Shown: positions 7,409 to 18,356, counted from the first letter of the stretch. The stretch is DNA of 28,544 bases from JAITWT01 sp964439605 (GCA_964439605.1 CAYTPC010000025.1:1-28544); one strand, 5' to 3'. Numbers and translations: made by a program. Notes: generated by a model from the sequence alone, not told the origin.

Positions 7409-8431
7409 TTGAATTCATTTGATATTTTGATGGCACAGGTCCTTGCGCAAGAGCCCGCGAGCGCCCAGCGCCGCGCCCTTGCCAAGACCATCACGCTGCT
7501 CGAATCGACGCGGACCGATCATCGTGCACAGGCCGACGAATTGCTGACCGCGCTGCTGCCGCATACGGGCCGGTCGTTGCGCCTGGGTATCTCGGGCGTG
7601 CCGGGGGTTGGCAAATCCACCTTCATCGAGGCGCTGGGGCTGTACCTGATCGCGCAAGGCCATCGCGTGGCGGTGCTGGCGGTCGATCCTTCGTCCACGG
7701 TTTCCGGCGGCTCGATTCTTGGCGACAAGACGCGCATGGAGCGGCTTTCGGCCAGCGAGCGCGCCTACATCCGCCCCAGCCCTTCAGGCGGCACGCTCGG
7801 CGGCGTGGCCGAAAAAACGCGCGAGGCCATGCTGGTGTGCGAAGCCGCCGGCTACGACGTGGTGATCGTCGAAACCGTCGGCGTCGGACAGTCCGAAACG
7901 GCGGTATCGGGCATGACCGACATGTTCGTGCTGCTGCAGCTGCCCAATGCGGGCGACGATTTGCAGGCGATCAAAAAGGGCGTCATGGAGCTGGCCGATC
8001 TCGTCGTCATCAACAAGGCCGACCTCGATGTGGCCGCCGCCACCCGTGCGCAGGCGCAGATTACTTCGGCGCTGTGCCTGTTTGGCCCCGGCCGTGCCGA
8101 TGGCGCGCAGCCGCGCCCGTGGCAGCCGAAGGTATTGCAAATCAGCGCGCTGACCGGCACGGGGGTTGATGCCTTCTGGTCCGCGGTGGAGGAATTCAAG
8201 ACTTCTCAAACCATCAGCGGCAAGCTCACTCAGCGCCGTGAGCAACAGGCTCTGGCCTGGATGTGGGAACGCATCGAAGCCGGCCTGCGGGAGTCTTTCC
8301 GCCAGCATCCGCGGGTGCGCGCATTGCTTGCGGAAATTACACAGCAGGTTGCCGCAGGCCGCTTGCCGGCATCGACCGCGGCGCGTAATCTGCTGGCGGC
8401 GGCTTCCACACAAGAACCGACAAATCCCTAG
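7409..8431 (+). CDS. meaB: MeaB/ArgK family GTPase, methylmalonyl-CoA mutase chaperone
   Basis: A 340-residue G3E GTPase that, in its family, gates cofactor loading and guards methylmalonyl-CoA mutase from inactivation. The P-loop GVPGVGKS lies at residues 63-70. VLAVDPSSTVSGGSILGDKTRM, VIVETVGVGQSE (switch region) and VINKADLD (guanine specificity) are all present, and the C-terminal dimerisation helices are intact. I keep the TTG start at 7409 because ACAGGA lies seven bases ahead. ATG at 7430 is in frame but has no ribosome site. The gene lies in the same operon as its client mutase and nine bases before pccB. Confidence 0.95.
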   Translation: MNSFDILMAQVLAQEPASAQRRALAKTITLLESTRTDHRAQADELLTALLPHTGRSLRLGISGVPGVGKSTFIEALGLYLIAQGHRVAVLAVDPSSTVSGGSILGDKTRMERLSASERAYIRPSPSGGTLGGVAEKTREAMLVCEAAGYDVVIVETVGVGQSETAVSGMTDMFVLLQLPNAGDDLQAIKKGVMELADLVVINKADLDVAAATRAQAQITSALCLFGPGRADGAQPRPWQPKVLQISALTGTGVDAFWSAVEEFKTSQTISGKLTQRREQQALAWMWERIEAGLRESFRQHPRVRALLAEITQQVAAGRLPASTAARNLLAAASTQEPTNP

Positions 8432-8440
8432 AAAGACATC

Positions 8441-9973
8441 ATGCAAGAACTCATCGACGAACTTGAAAAACGCCGCGCGCAGGCGCGCATCGGCGGCGGA
8501 CAAAACCGCATCGACGCGCAGCACGCCAAGGGCAAGCTCACGGCGCGCGAGCGCATCGAACTGCTGCTCGATGACAACACCTTCGAAGAGTGGGACATGT
8601 TCGTGGAGCACCGCTCCAGCGACTTCGGCATGGCCGACAACAAGATTCCGGGCGATGGCGTGGTCACCGGCTACGGAATGATCAACGGCCGCCTCGTCTT
8701 CATCTTCAGCCAGGACTTCACCGTCTTCGGCGGCGCGTTGAGCGAAGCGCACGCCGAGAAGATCTGCAAGGTGATGGATCAGGCGATGAAGGTCGGCGCG
8801 CCGGTCATCGGCCTGAACGACTCGGGCGGCGCCCGGATCCAGGAAGGCGTCGCCTCGCTCGGCGGTTATGCCGAGGTCTTTCAACGCAACGTGATGGCCT
8901 CGGGCGTGGTGCCGCAAATCAGCCTCATCATGGGGCCGTGCGCCGGCGGCGCGGTGTATTCGCCGGCCATGACCGATTTCATCTTCATGGTCAAGGACAG
9001 CTCCTACATGTTCGTGACGGGCCCCGATGTGGTCAAGACCGTCACGCACGAAAACGTCACTGCCGAGGAGCTGGGCGGCGCCGTGACCCACACCACCAAG
9101 AGCGGTGTGGCCGACATGTCGTTCGAGAACGACGTGGAGGCGCTGATGATGCTGCGGCGCTTGTACAACTATCTGCCCTTGAGTAACCGCGAGAAGCCGC
9201 CGGTGCGCCCCAGCGGTGATCCGGCGGATCGCGCCGAAATGTCGCTGGACACGCTGGTGCCGGAGAACCCCAACAAGCCCTACGACATGAAGGAATTGAT
9301 CGTCAAGGTGGTCGACGATTGCGATTTCTTCGAATTGCAGCCCGACTATGCGAAGAACATCGTCATCGGTTTCGGCCGCATGGAAGGGCAGACGGTAGGC
9401 ATCGTGGCCAACCAGCCGCTGGTGCTGGCGGGCTGCCTGGACATCAAGAGTTCAATCAAGGCGGCGCGCTTCGTGCGTTTTTGCGATGCCTTCAACATCC
9501 CTGTCATCACCTTCGTCGACGTGCCCGGCTTCATGCCCGGCACCAGCCAGGAGTACGGCGGCATCATCAAACACGGCGCCAAGCTGCTGTACGCCTATGC
9601 CGAATGCACCGTGCCCAAGGTCACCGTCATCACGCGCAAGGCATACGGCGGCGCTTACGACGTGATGTCCTCCAAGCACTTGCGCGGCGACGTGAATCTC
9701 GCATGGCCGCGCGCCGAGATTGCCGTGATGGGCGCCAAGGGTGCGGTGGAGATCATCTTCCGCCAGGACAAGAACGATCCCGAAAAACTCGCCGCGCGGG
9801 AGGCCGAATACAAGGCCCGCTTCGCCAACCCCTTCGTGGCCGGCGCGCGCGGCTACATCGACGACGTGATCCTGCCGCACGAAACCCGCAAACGCATCTG
9901 CCGCTCGCTGGCCATGCTGCGCGACAAGAAGCTGGAAAACCCGTGGCGTAAGCACGGAAACATTCCTTTGTGA
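8441..9973 (+). CDS. pccB: Propionyl-CoA carboxylase, beta (carboxyltransferase) subunit
   Basis: A 510-residue carboxyltransferase of the usual length. It moves CO2 from biotin to propionyl-CoA, giving methylmalonyl-CoA. Both crotonase-like halves are visible: KGKLTARERIELLLD at the start, NDSGGARIQEGVASLGGYAEVF and IMGPCAGGAVYSPA with oxyanion glycines in the N-terminal half, and FVDVPGFMPGTSQEYGGIIKHGAKLLYAYAE plus TRKAYGGAYDVMSSK in the C-terminal half. These blocks fit propionyl-CoA carboxylase better than acetyl-CoA carboxylase AccD. The biotin-carrying partner follows 106 bases downstream. Only a weak ribosome site precedes the ATG, so coupling to meaB is possible. Confidence 0.95.
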   Translation: MQELIDELEKRRAQARIGGGQNRIDAQHAKGKLTARERIELLLDDNTFEEWDMFVEHRSSDFGMADNKIPGDGVVTGYGMINGRLVFIFSQDFTVFGGALSEAHAEKICKVMDQAMKVGAPVIGLNDSGGARIQEGVASLGGYAEVFQRNVMASGVVPQISLIMGPCAGGAVYSPAMTDFIFMVKDSSYMFVTGPDVVKTVTHENVTAEELGGAVTHTTKSGVADMSFENDVEALMMLRRLYNYLPLSNREKPPVRPSGDPADRAEMSLDTLVPENPNKPYDMKELIVKVVDDCDFFELQPDYAKNIVIGFGRMEGQTVGIVANQPLVLAGCLDIKSSIKAARFVRFCDAFNIPVITFVDVPGFMPGTSQEYGGIIKHGAKLLYAYAECTVPKVTVITRKAYGGAYDVMSSKHLRGDVNLAWPRAEIAVMGAKGAVEIIFRQDKNDPEKLAAREAEYKARFANPFVAGARGYIDDVILPHETRKRICRSLAMLRDKKLENPWRKHGNIPL

Positions 9974-10065
9974 TTCGCGTTGCAGTTAAACCCGTTGTCG
10001 CCATCCGCGGATGCCGCGCCAAGGCCAGAACGGCCAGTGCAGCGCGGCGGCTGGATTGCTTGTTC

Positions 10066-10078
10066 AAGGAAATTCCTT
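10066..10078 (+). promoter_or_regulatory. Ribosome binding site inside a small inverted repeat, pccA
   Basis: The Shine-Dalgarno AAGGA (10066-10070) is followed after three bases by TCCTT (10074-10078), its perfect complement, and then the pccA ATG at 10080. Folding would hide the ribosome site. The site itself decides the pccA start over an upstream in-frame start at 10011. Confidence 0.5.
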
Positions 10079-10079
10079 T

Positions 10080-12131
10080 ATGTTTAAAAAAATCCTTATC
10101 GCCAACCGCGGAGAAATCGCCTGCCGCGTCATCGCCACGGCCCGCAAGATGGGCATCCTCACGGTCGCCGTTTATTCCGACGCCGACAAGGAGGCGCGTC
10201 ACGTCGAGATTGCCGATGAGGCGGTGCATATTGGCGCGCCGCCGAGCCGCGAGAGTTACCTGCTGGCGGACCGCATCATCGAAGCGTGCAAGAAGACCGG
10301 CGCCGAGGCGGTGCATCCGGGGTACGGCTTTTTGTCCGAGAACGAAGCCTTCGCGCGCAAAGTAGAAGAAGAGGGCATCGTCTTCATCGGCCCCAAGCAT
10401 TATTCGATCGCCGCGATGGGCGACAAGATCGCCTCCAAGAAGCTGGCGAGCGAAGCAAAGGTCAACACCATTCCGGGCTGGAACGACGCCATCGATTCGG
10501 CCGAACGCGCGGTCGAGATTGCCAAGGACATCGGCTATCCCGTCATGATCAAGGCTAGCGCGGGCGGCGGCGGCAAGGGTCTGCGCGTGGCGTTCAACGA
10601 CAAGGAGGCGTTTGACGGCTTCACCTCGTGCCGCAATGAAGCGCGCAACAGTTTCGGCGACGACCGCGTCTTCATCGAGAAATTCGTCGAGGAGCCGCGC
10701 CACATCGAAATTCAGGTGCTCGGCGACGCGCACGGCAACGTGATTTACCTCAACGAGCGCGAATGCTCGATCCAGCGCCGGCACCAGAAGGTGATCGAGG
10801 AAGCGCCGTCGCCCTTCATCAGCGATGCAACACGCGTGGCGATGGGCGAGCAGGCGGTGGCGCTCGCCAAAGCGGTGAAGTACCAGAGCGCGGGCACGGT
10901 CGAGTTCGTGGTCGGCAAGGATCAGAGCTTTTATTTCCTCGAAATGAATACGCGCCTGCAGGTCGAGCATCCGGTCACCGAATGCATCACCGGGCTGGAT
11001 CTGGTCGAACTGATGATCCGCGTTGCGGCTGGCGAAAAGCTTCCGCTGACGCAGGCCGAGGTCAAGCGCGAGGGCTGGGCGATTGAATGCCGCATCAACG
11101 CCGAGGACCCGTTTCGCAACTTTCTGCCTTCGACGGGCCGTCTGGTGCGCTTCGAACCGCCGCGCCAGACCATGTTCGCAGGCGAGACCGAGCATCTGTA
11201 CGGCGTGCGCGTGGATACGGGGGTCTACGAAGGCGGCGAGATACCGATGTACTACGACTCGATGATCGCCAAGCTCATCGTGCATGGGCGCGATCGGGCG
11301 CACGCCATCGTGATGATGCGCGAGGCGCTCAATGGCTTCGTGATTCGCGGCATCAATAGCAACATCCCGTTCCAGTCGGCGCTGCTCGCGCATCCGAAGG
11401 TCGTGGCAGGTGAATTCAACACGGGCTTTATCGCCGAGCACTATCCGAAGGGCTTTGACGGCAGTGACGTACCTCACCGCGATCCCGATTTCCTGCTCGC
11501 TCTGGCGGCCTACATGAACCGGCGCTACCGCGCGCGTGCTTCGCGCATCAGCGGCCAGCTCGGAGGCCACGGCGTGAAGATCGGCGAGGCCTTCGTGATC
11601 GTGACTCCCGATGCCCAGGGCAATCAGGTGCACACGCCGGTTTCGGTGACCGATTTCCAGGGCAGTACCGGATCGAGCGCGGTGACGCTCAACGGCAAGA
11701 CCTACCGCATCGCCAGCGATGCTTCGCTGGGCAACATCCGCGTCGAGGGCCGTGTCGACGACAAGCCTTTCACTGCGCAAGTCGAGCGCGGCGTCGGCAA
11801 GAATCCGATCGCGCTGCGTATCGCGCACGACGGTACGCAAATCGAGCCGACGGTGCTTTCGCCGCTTGGCGCGCGGCTGCTCAAGCTCATGCCTTACAAG
11901 GCTCCGCCGGACCTGAGCAAGTTCCTGATGTCGCCGATGCCGGGCTTGCTGGTCGACGTGCCGGTACAGCCTGGGCAGCGCGTGCAGGCCGGCGAAAAAC
12001 TGGCCGTCATCGAGGCAATGAAGATGGAGAACGTGTTGTTCGCCACGCAGGATTGCGTGATTGGGAAGATCGCCGCGTCCAAGGGTGAGTCGTTGGCGGT
12101 GGATCAGGTCATACTTGAGTTCGCCGCCTGA
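10080..12131 (+). CDS. pccA: Propionyl-CoA carboxylase, alpha subunit (biotin carboxylase and biotin carrier)
   Basis: A 683-residue subunit that charges its own biotin with bicarbonate and ATP. In order: the biotin carboxylase domain (KKILIANRGEIACRVI, HPGYGFLSENEAFA, the ATP-grasp glycine loop SAGGGGKG, EMNTRLQVEHPVTE with catalytic residues), a middle region (~450-600) that in this family contacts the beta subunit, and the C-terminal biotinyl domain with EAMKMEN, where Lys648 is the biotin attachment site. The start at 10080 is supported by AAGGA at the right distance and a normal N-terminus. It pairs with pccB just upstream. In the family the complex is a cytosolic alpha6-beta6 assembly. 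Confidence 0.96.
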   Translation: MFKKILIANRGEIACRVIATARKMGILTVAVYSDADKEARHVEIADEAVHIGAPPSRESYLLADRIIEACKKTGAEAVHPGYGFLSENEAFARKVEEEGIVFIGPKHYSIAAMGDKIASKKLASEAKVNTIPGWNDAIDSAERAVEIAKDIGYPVMIKASAGGGGKGLRVAFNDKEAFDGFTSCRNEARNSFGDDRVFIEKFVEEPRHIEIQVLGDAHGNVIYLNERECSIQRRHQKVIEEAPSPFISDATRVAMGEQAVALAKAVKYQSAGTVEFVVGKDQSFYFLEMNTRLQVEHPVTECITGLDLVELMIRVAAGEKLPLTQAEVKREGWAIECRINAEDPFRNFLPSTGRLVRFEPPRQTMFAGETEHLYGVRVDTGVYEGGEIPMYYDSMIAKLIVHGRDRAHAIVMMREALNGFVIRGINSNIPFQSALLAHPKVVAGEFNTGFIAEHYPKGFDGSDVPHRDPDFLLALAAYMNRRYRARASRISGQLGGHGVKIGEAFVIVTPDAQGNQVHTPVSVTDFQGSTGSSAVTLNGKTYRIASDASLGNIRVEGRVDDKPFTAQVERGVGKNPIALRIAHDGTQIEPTVLSPLGARLLKLMPYKAPPDLSKFLMSPMPGLLVDVPVQPGQRVQAGEKLAVIEAMKMENVLFATQDCVIGKIAASKGESLAVDQVILEFAA

Positions 12132-12163
12132 TCCCGCAAAATCACGAATGAGGAGTTCTGCGC

Positions 12164-12625
12164 ATGAATCGTCCTTTTAAAGTCCTGGGCATCCAGCAGA
12201 TCGCCATCGGCGGTACCGACAAGCAGCGATTGCAAAAACTCTGGGTCGATATGCTTGGGCTGGAAGTAACGGGTACCTTCAAGAGCGAGCGTGAAAACGT
12301 CGATGAAGATATTTGCGCCATCGGCGCTGGCGCCTACAAGGTCGAGGTCGACCTGATGCAGCCGCTCGATCCCGAGAAGAAACCGGCGGTGCACACCACG
12401 CCGCTCAATCATGTGGGTCTGTGGATCGATGATCTGCACAAGGCCGTCCAATGGCTCGGCGCAAAAGGCGTGCGTTTCGCTCCGGGAGGCATCCGTACCG
12501 GCGCGGCTGGCTACGACGTGTGTTTTCTGCACCCGAAGGCGAATGAGGAATTCCCGATCGCCGGGGAGGGTGTTCTCATTGAACTGGTGCAGGCGCCGCC
12601 GGAAGTGATTGCCGCGCTTGGGTGA
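12164..12625 (+). CDS. VOC family protein, probable methylmalonyl-CoA epimerase
   Basis: A 153-residue VOC protein starting 32 bases after pccA, with a clear GAGGAG site. The pattern KVLGIQQIAIGGTDKQRLQKLWVDMLGLEV, then LNHVGLWIDDLHKAVQWLGAKGVRF and a final VLIELVQAP strand, fits two VOC modules, with candidate metal ligands in NHVGLW (His) and LIELVQ (Glu). An epimerase converting the (S)- to the (R)-methylmalonyl-CoA needed by the mutase is otherwise missing from this operon, so the place argues for that role. The N-terminal metal position is Gln (IQQIAI) where many epimerases have His, so a lactoylglutathione-lyase-like or other function remains possible. Confidence 0.75.
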   Translation: MNRPFKVLGIQQIAIGGTDKQRLQKLWVDMLGLEVTGTFKSERENVDEDICAIGAGAYKVEVDLMQPLDPEKKPAVHTTPLNHVGLWIDDLHKAVQWLGAKGVRFAPGGIRTGAAGYDVCFLHPKANEEFPIAGEGVLIELVQAPPEVIAALG

Positions 12626-12638
12626 GCGCCATTACCGG

Positions 12639-13265
12639 TCAGTGCTTCGAGGCGTGCCGGCGTGTCCGTGCCTTGGCAAGGGCCGCTTCAATGGTGGCGC
12701 GTTTGTGCGCGTGCGCGTCCGCAGTGCTGACGGATAGGGCCGCATCCGGCATGCCGGCCTGAGCTTCGATGCGGCCTTGGCGAGCGCGGCGTAATTCGTA
12801 GCGTTCGCGCGCATGGCTCGCCTGTGCGCTCGACCATGCTTGCCAGCCGGTTCGCCCAGGTGTCGCCGTTTCCATGGCAATGCAGTCGACCGGGCAGGCC
12901 GCGATGCATAGCTCGCAACCGGTGCAGTGGGGCTCGATGACTGTGTGCATGCGCTTGTGGATGCCAACGATTGCATCAGTCGGGCAAGCGTCGAGACAGC
13001 GCGTGCAGCCGATACACCAGGCCTCGTCAATCACAGCAAGGGCGCGTTCACTTTCAGCGCCGAATTGAGAGTCGAGCGGACGCGGCGTCTGCCCAGTCAG
13101 CATTGCCAGGCGCGCAATGCCTTCGGCGCCGCCTGGTGGGCATTGGTTGATACCAGCCTCACCAGAGGCGATGGCCTGGGCATAGCCGGCGCAGTCCGGA
13201 TAGCCGCAGCGCGTGCATTGCGTCTGGGGCAATGCGTCGTGGATGCGCGCTGCTAGCGTTTCCAT
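12639..13265 (-). CDS. rnfB: RnfB-like iron-sulfur ferredoxin
   Basis: A 208-residue protein. Cys17, 20, 25 and 42 form the Fe-S-binding CX2CX4CX16C motif of the RnfB/NapF type (TQCTRCGYPDCAGYA). Two [4Fe-4S] ferredoxin motifs follow: Cys84/87/90/94 and Cys114/117/120/124, each ending CP. The N-terminal membrane helix of classical RnfB is absent; it begins METLAARIHDALP. The C-terminus is basic and low-complexity. No other rnf genes are present, so it is a stand-alone RnfB-like electron carrier, a form common in betaproteobacteria. It starts 20 bases behind the PHB depolymerase stop on the same strand and its end faces the epimerase-like gene with 13 bases between, without a visible terminator. 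Confidence 0.9.
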   Translation of the reverse strand: METLAARIHDALPQTQCTRCGYPDCAGYAQAIASGEAGINQCPPGGAEGIARLAMLTGQTPRPLDSQFGAESERALAVIDEAWCIGCTRCLDACPTDAIVGIHKRMHTVIEPHCTGCELCIAACPVDCIAMETATPGRTGWQAWSSAQASHARERYELRRARQGRIEAQAGMPDAALSVSTADAHAHKRATIEAALAKARTRRHASKH

Positions 13266-13285
13266 CCGAAGCCCGGCGCGCGGGT

Positions 13286-14701
13286 TCAGCTTGCCGAGCG
13301 TTTGGATTTCGGCGCGGATCGGGTGGCGCGTTTGGGCGGCTCGCTGGCAACAGGAGGGGCGGGCGGCGTGTTTTCAGTAGCGGCAGTGGCGGCACCATTG
13401 ACACCGTTCGTGGCGACACTGGATCCCTGGGGTATCTGGGGCTGGTCATAGGCCGCGATGAAGGCGCGCACCTGGGGATAGACATTCTCACGCCAGCGGC
13501 GTCCGCTGAAGATCCCGTAGTGACCTGCGCCCTTGGCCTCGAAGTGACGGTGACGCGATGATGGAATGCCGGTGCACAGGCGGTGCGCGGCTTCGGTCTG
13601 GCCTGGGCCCGAGATGTCGTCCAATTCGCCTTCGACGGTCAGCAGTGCGCTGTCGCAGATGTCCTGCGGGCGCACGAGCTCGGGATTGCCCTGGAGGTTC
13701 TTCACCTTCCAGCGGCCATACACCAGATCGAAATCTTGGAACACCGTGCGGATGGTTTCCAGGTAATAGTCGGCGTCCATATCGAGTACGGCGTTGTATT
13801 CGTCGTAGAACTTGCGATGCGCTTCAACACTGGCGTCGTCGCCGCGCACGAGGTTCTTGAAGTAGTCGTAGTGGCTCAGGGCGTGCCGGTCGGGATTCAT
13901 GGCCACGAAGCCGGTGTGCTGCAAAAAGCCCGGATATACGCGCCGGCCCACGCCCGGAAAACCTTCGGGAACGCGGTAGATGACGTTGTTTTCGAACCAT
14001 TCGAAGCTTTTGTTCACCGCCAGGTCGTTGACCGAAGTGGGCGAGTGACGCGCGTCGATGGGGCCGCCCATCATGGTCATCGACAGCGGAATTTGCTCGC
14101 CCCGGCTGGCCATCAGAGAAACTGCCGCGAGCACCGGCACGGTGGGTTGGCACACGCTGATGATGTGGCAGTTGCCGTACCGGCCTTGCAGGTGGCGGAT
14201 GAATTCCTCGACGTAGTTGACGTAATCGTCCAGATGGAATTCACCTTCCGACAGAGGAACCATGCGCGCGTTCTTCCAGTCGGTGATGTAGACCTTGTGC
14301 TCGGGCAGCATGGTGCGCACCGTTTCCCGCAGGAGCGTGGCGTAATGGCCCGACAGCGGCGCGACGATCAGCACCACCGGGTGGCTCTTGAGCGCCTGCA
14401 GCACCTGCGGGTCGTCGGCGAAGCGTTTGAAACGGCGCAAATGACAAAACGGCTTGTCGACCTCGACCATTTCGTGGATAGCGACTTCCTTGCCTTTGAC
14501 TTCGACCGTTTTGATACCGAATTCGGGCTTGACGTAGTCCTTGCTCAATCGGTACAGCAATCCATAGCCAGCGGCGATACGCTGGGCCATCGGCAGGCGG
14601 CTGAAGACGGCCCCATTGGAATAGAGCTTGGAGGCTGCCTGAGCGAAGTCGGCGAACGGCTCTATCAAGGAGCGCTGTGTTTCGTAAAGCTGGTACAGCA
14701 T
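13286..14701 (-). CDS. phaZ: Intracellular polyhydroxyalkanoate (PHB) depolymerase
   Basis: A 471-residue alpha/beta hydrolase of the intracellular PHB depolymerase family, acting on native storage granules in the cytoplasm. The nucleophile is a cysteine in place of serine, in ISVCQPTVPV (Cys184), as in the family type. The acid is in GELDDISG (Asp361/362) and the base in GAGHYGIFSG (His394). The N-terminal block MLYQLYETQRSLIEPF is typical. The last ~60 residues are an Ala/Pro/Thr tail ending in a basic segment (RATRSAPKSKRSAS), which may bind granules or nucleic acid. A TATATT box lies about 30 bases upstream of the ATG with a weak -35. The gene indicates that the organism stores PHA. Confidence 0.93.
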   Translation of the reverse strand: MLYQLYETQRSLIEPFADFAQAASKLYSNGAVFSRLPMAQRIAAGYGLLYRLSKDYVKPEFGIKTVEVKGKEVAIHEMVEVDKPFCHLRRFKRFADDPQVLQALKSHPVVLIVAPLSGHYATLLRETVRTMLPEHKVYITDWKNARMVPLSEGEFHLDDYVNYVEEFIRHLQGRYGNCHIISVCQPTVPVLAAVSLMASRGEQIPLSMTMMGGPIDARHSPTSVNDLAVNKSFEWFENNVIYRVPEGFPGVGRRVYPGFLQHTGFVAMNPDRHALSHYDYFKNLVRGDDASVEAHRKFYDEYNAVLDMDADYYLETIRTVFQDFDLVYGRWKVKNLQGNPELVRPQDICDSALLTVEGELDDISGPGQTEAAHRLCTGIPSSRHRHFEAKGAGHYGIFSGRRWRENVYPQVRAFIAAYDQPQIPQGSSVATNGVNGAATAATENTPPAPPVASEPPKRATRSAPKSKRSAS

Positions 14702-14755
14702 GATATTTGGTAAGAATGATGCTGCACTGCAATATAACAGCGCAGCTCAGGTTGC

Positions 14756-14780
14756 GTCATGGACAAAACCCGTACATGAC
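14756..14780. promoter_or_regulatory. 6-bp inverted repeat between the aminotransferase and PHB depolymerase genes
   Basis: GTCATG (14756-14761) and CATGAC (14775-14780) are perfect complements 13 bases apart. They lie 24 bases after the aminotransferase stop and 55 bases before the depolymerase start on the minus strand. It has no proper U tail, so an operator or weak terminator are both possible. Confidence 0.25.
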
Positions 14781-14804
14781 ATAGTTCTGTGGGGTCGATT
14801 GGTC

Positions 14805-16001
14805 TCAAAGCACCTTGGCGATGCTTTGGCAGACGTGTTCGATGTTCTTGCTGTTGAGCGCGGCCACGCACATGCGGCCGGTATCGGTGCCGTAAACACC
14901 GAATTCGCTGCGCAGGCGCACCATTTGGTCCTTGCTCAGGCCCGAGTAGCTGAACATGCCGACCTGGCGGGTGATGAAGCGCATGTCCTGCCGGACGCCG
15001 GCGGCTTCCAGGCCCTCGACCAGCTTCTCGCGCATGGTCTTGATGCGGGTGCGCATCTGGCTGAGTTCCTGTTCCCACATCGCCCGCAACTGCGGATTGG
15101 CCAGTACGGCGGCTACCACTGCACCGCCGTGCGTGGGCGGGTTGCTGTAGTTGGTGCGGATCATGATCTTCAATTGCGAGAGCACGCGTGCGGCTTCGTC
15201 CTTATCGGCGCACAGCACCGACAGCGCGCCCACACGTTCGCCGTACAGGCTGAAGCTCTTGGAGAACGAAGTCGAAACGAAGAAGCTCAGCCCCGCGGCG
15301 ACGAACTTGCCCACGACCGCTCCGTCTTCGGCCAGTCCGGCGCTGAAGCCCTGGTAGGCCATATCGAGGAAAGGCGTCAGGCTGCGCGCCTTGACGATGG
15401 CGATGACCTGGTCCCATTGGGCGGGCGTGATGTCGTAGCCTGTCGGATTGTGGCAACAGGCATGCAGCACCACGATGGTTCCCGCAGGCGCGCTGTCGAG
15501 CGCGGCGAGCATGCCGTCGAAATTCACGCCACGGGACGCAGCGTCGTAGTACGGATAGGTCTCGACCTTGAAGCCGGCTTGCGTAAACAGCGCGCGGTGG
15601 TTTTCCCAGCTCGGGTCGCTGATCAGCACCTTGGCGGCGGGGCTGATGTGCTTGAGCAGGTCTGCACCGACTTTCAGGCCGCCGGTGCCGCCCAGCGCCT
15701 GGATCGTGGCGACGCGGCCCGACCGGATGGGCTCGCTGTCGGCGCCGAATACCAGCGTTTTGACGGCACTGTCGTAAGCGGCAATGCCGTCGATGGGCAG
15801 GTAGCCGCGCGCGCTCGGATGCTTGAGCATGTCCTGCTCGGCGGCCTGCACGCATTGCAACAAGGGCAGTTTGCCGTTCTCGTCGTAGTACACGCCTACG
15901 CCCAGATTGACTTTGTTGGGATTCGTGTCGGCGGCAAATTGCTCGTTCAGGCCCAGGATCGGGTCGCGCGGCGCCATTTCGACGGCAGAAAACAGTGACA
16001 T
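14805..16001 (-). CDS. tyrB: Aromatic amino acid (aspartate family) aminotransferase
   Basis: A 398-residue fold-type I, class I aminotransferase using PLP. Lys248 in STSFSKSFSLYGERVG is the PLP lysine. HNPTGYDIT (the Asn that contacts PLP), DMAYQGF and the substrate-binding RTNYSNPPTHG are present, and the C-terminal GRMCVAALN holds the carboxylate-binding arginine. Length and blocks fit the AspC/TyrB subgroup of Proteobacteria, which handles aspartate, tyrosine and phenylalanine. TyrB rather than AspC is an inference from the usual pairing with uvrB in Burkholderiales. It is divergent from uvrB, sharing a 156-base promoter region. No strong Shine-Dalgarno sequence is visible. Confidence 0.9.
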   Translation of the reverse strand: MSLFSAVEMAPRDPILGLNEQFAADTNPNKVNLGVGVYYDENGKLPLLQCVQAAEQDMLKHPSARGYLPIDGIAAYDSAVKTLVFGADSEPIRSGRVATIQALGGTGGLKVGADLLKHISPAAKVLISDPSWENHRALFTQAGFKVETYPYYDAASRGVNFDGMLAALDSAPAGTIVVLHACCHNPTGYDITPAQWDQVIAIVKARSLTPFLDMAYQGFSAGLAEDGAVVGKFVAAGLSFFVSTSFSKSFSLYGERVGALSVLCADKDEAARVLSQLKIMIRTNYSNPPTHGGAVVAAVLANPQLRAMWEQELSQMRTRIKTMREKLVEGLEAAGVRQDMRFITRQVGMFSYSGLSKDQMVRLRSEFGVYGTDTGRMCVAALNSKNIEHVCQSIAKVL

Positions 16002-16066
16002 GGGGAAAAATTCTAGAAGTGGTTGAGATGCCCGGGGTCGATTCGGAGGGAAAACGCCGGGCTGTC

Positions 16067-16076
16067 ATCGATCCGG
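16067..16076. promoter_or_regulatory. Third copy of the 10-base motif seen before the mutase gene
   Basis: ATCGATCCGG here is identical to the two copies at 4118 and 4140. It lies in the divergent region between the aminotransferase and uvrB genes. Its function is unknown. Confidence 0.35.
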
Positions 16077-16157
16077 ACTTGGGTTAACCTGTCCAGTTCG
16101 CTTCAATTTTAACGACCGCTCTACCGCTTCTTCATTTCTCCCAGCGAAATTTACTCG

Positions 16158-18281
<2,124 letters not shown>

Positions 18282-18356
18282 GACAAGAATACCCAAACGT
18301 GCCGCGACAGACGCACCAAGTCAGTATTTACCCTCTTTATTTCTAAGGAATCTGAT

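Noticed and set aside
7784..9091. 435-codon minus-strand ORF opposite meaB/pccB
   Set aside because: Same reason: two confident genes on the other strand and no fold-like pattern.
9753..11840. 695-codon minus-strand ORF opposite pccB/pccA
   Set aside because: It mirrors the third-position GC bias of two certain plus-strand genes, is rich in His/Arg/Ala/Asp and shows no domain.
14701..14760. PhaR binding site before the PHB depolymerase gene
   Set aside because: TGC/GCA-rich bases occur, but the published CTGC-N3/4-GCAG arrangement is not met.
16002..16157. LexA/SOS box before uvrB
   Set aside because: I looked for CTGT-N8-ACAG and found only isolated CTGT without a matching partner.
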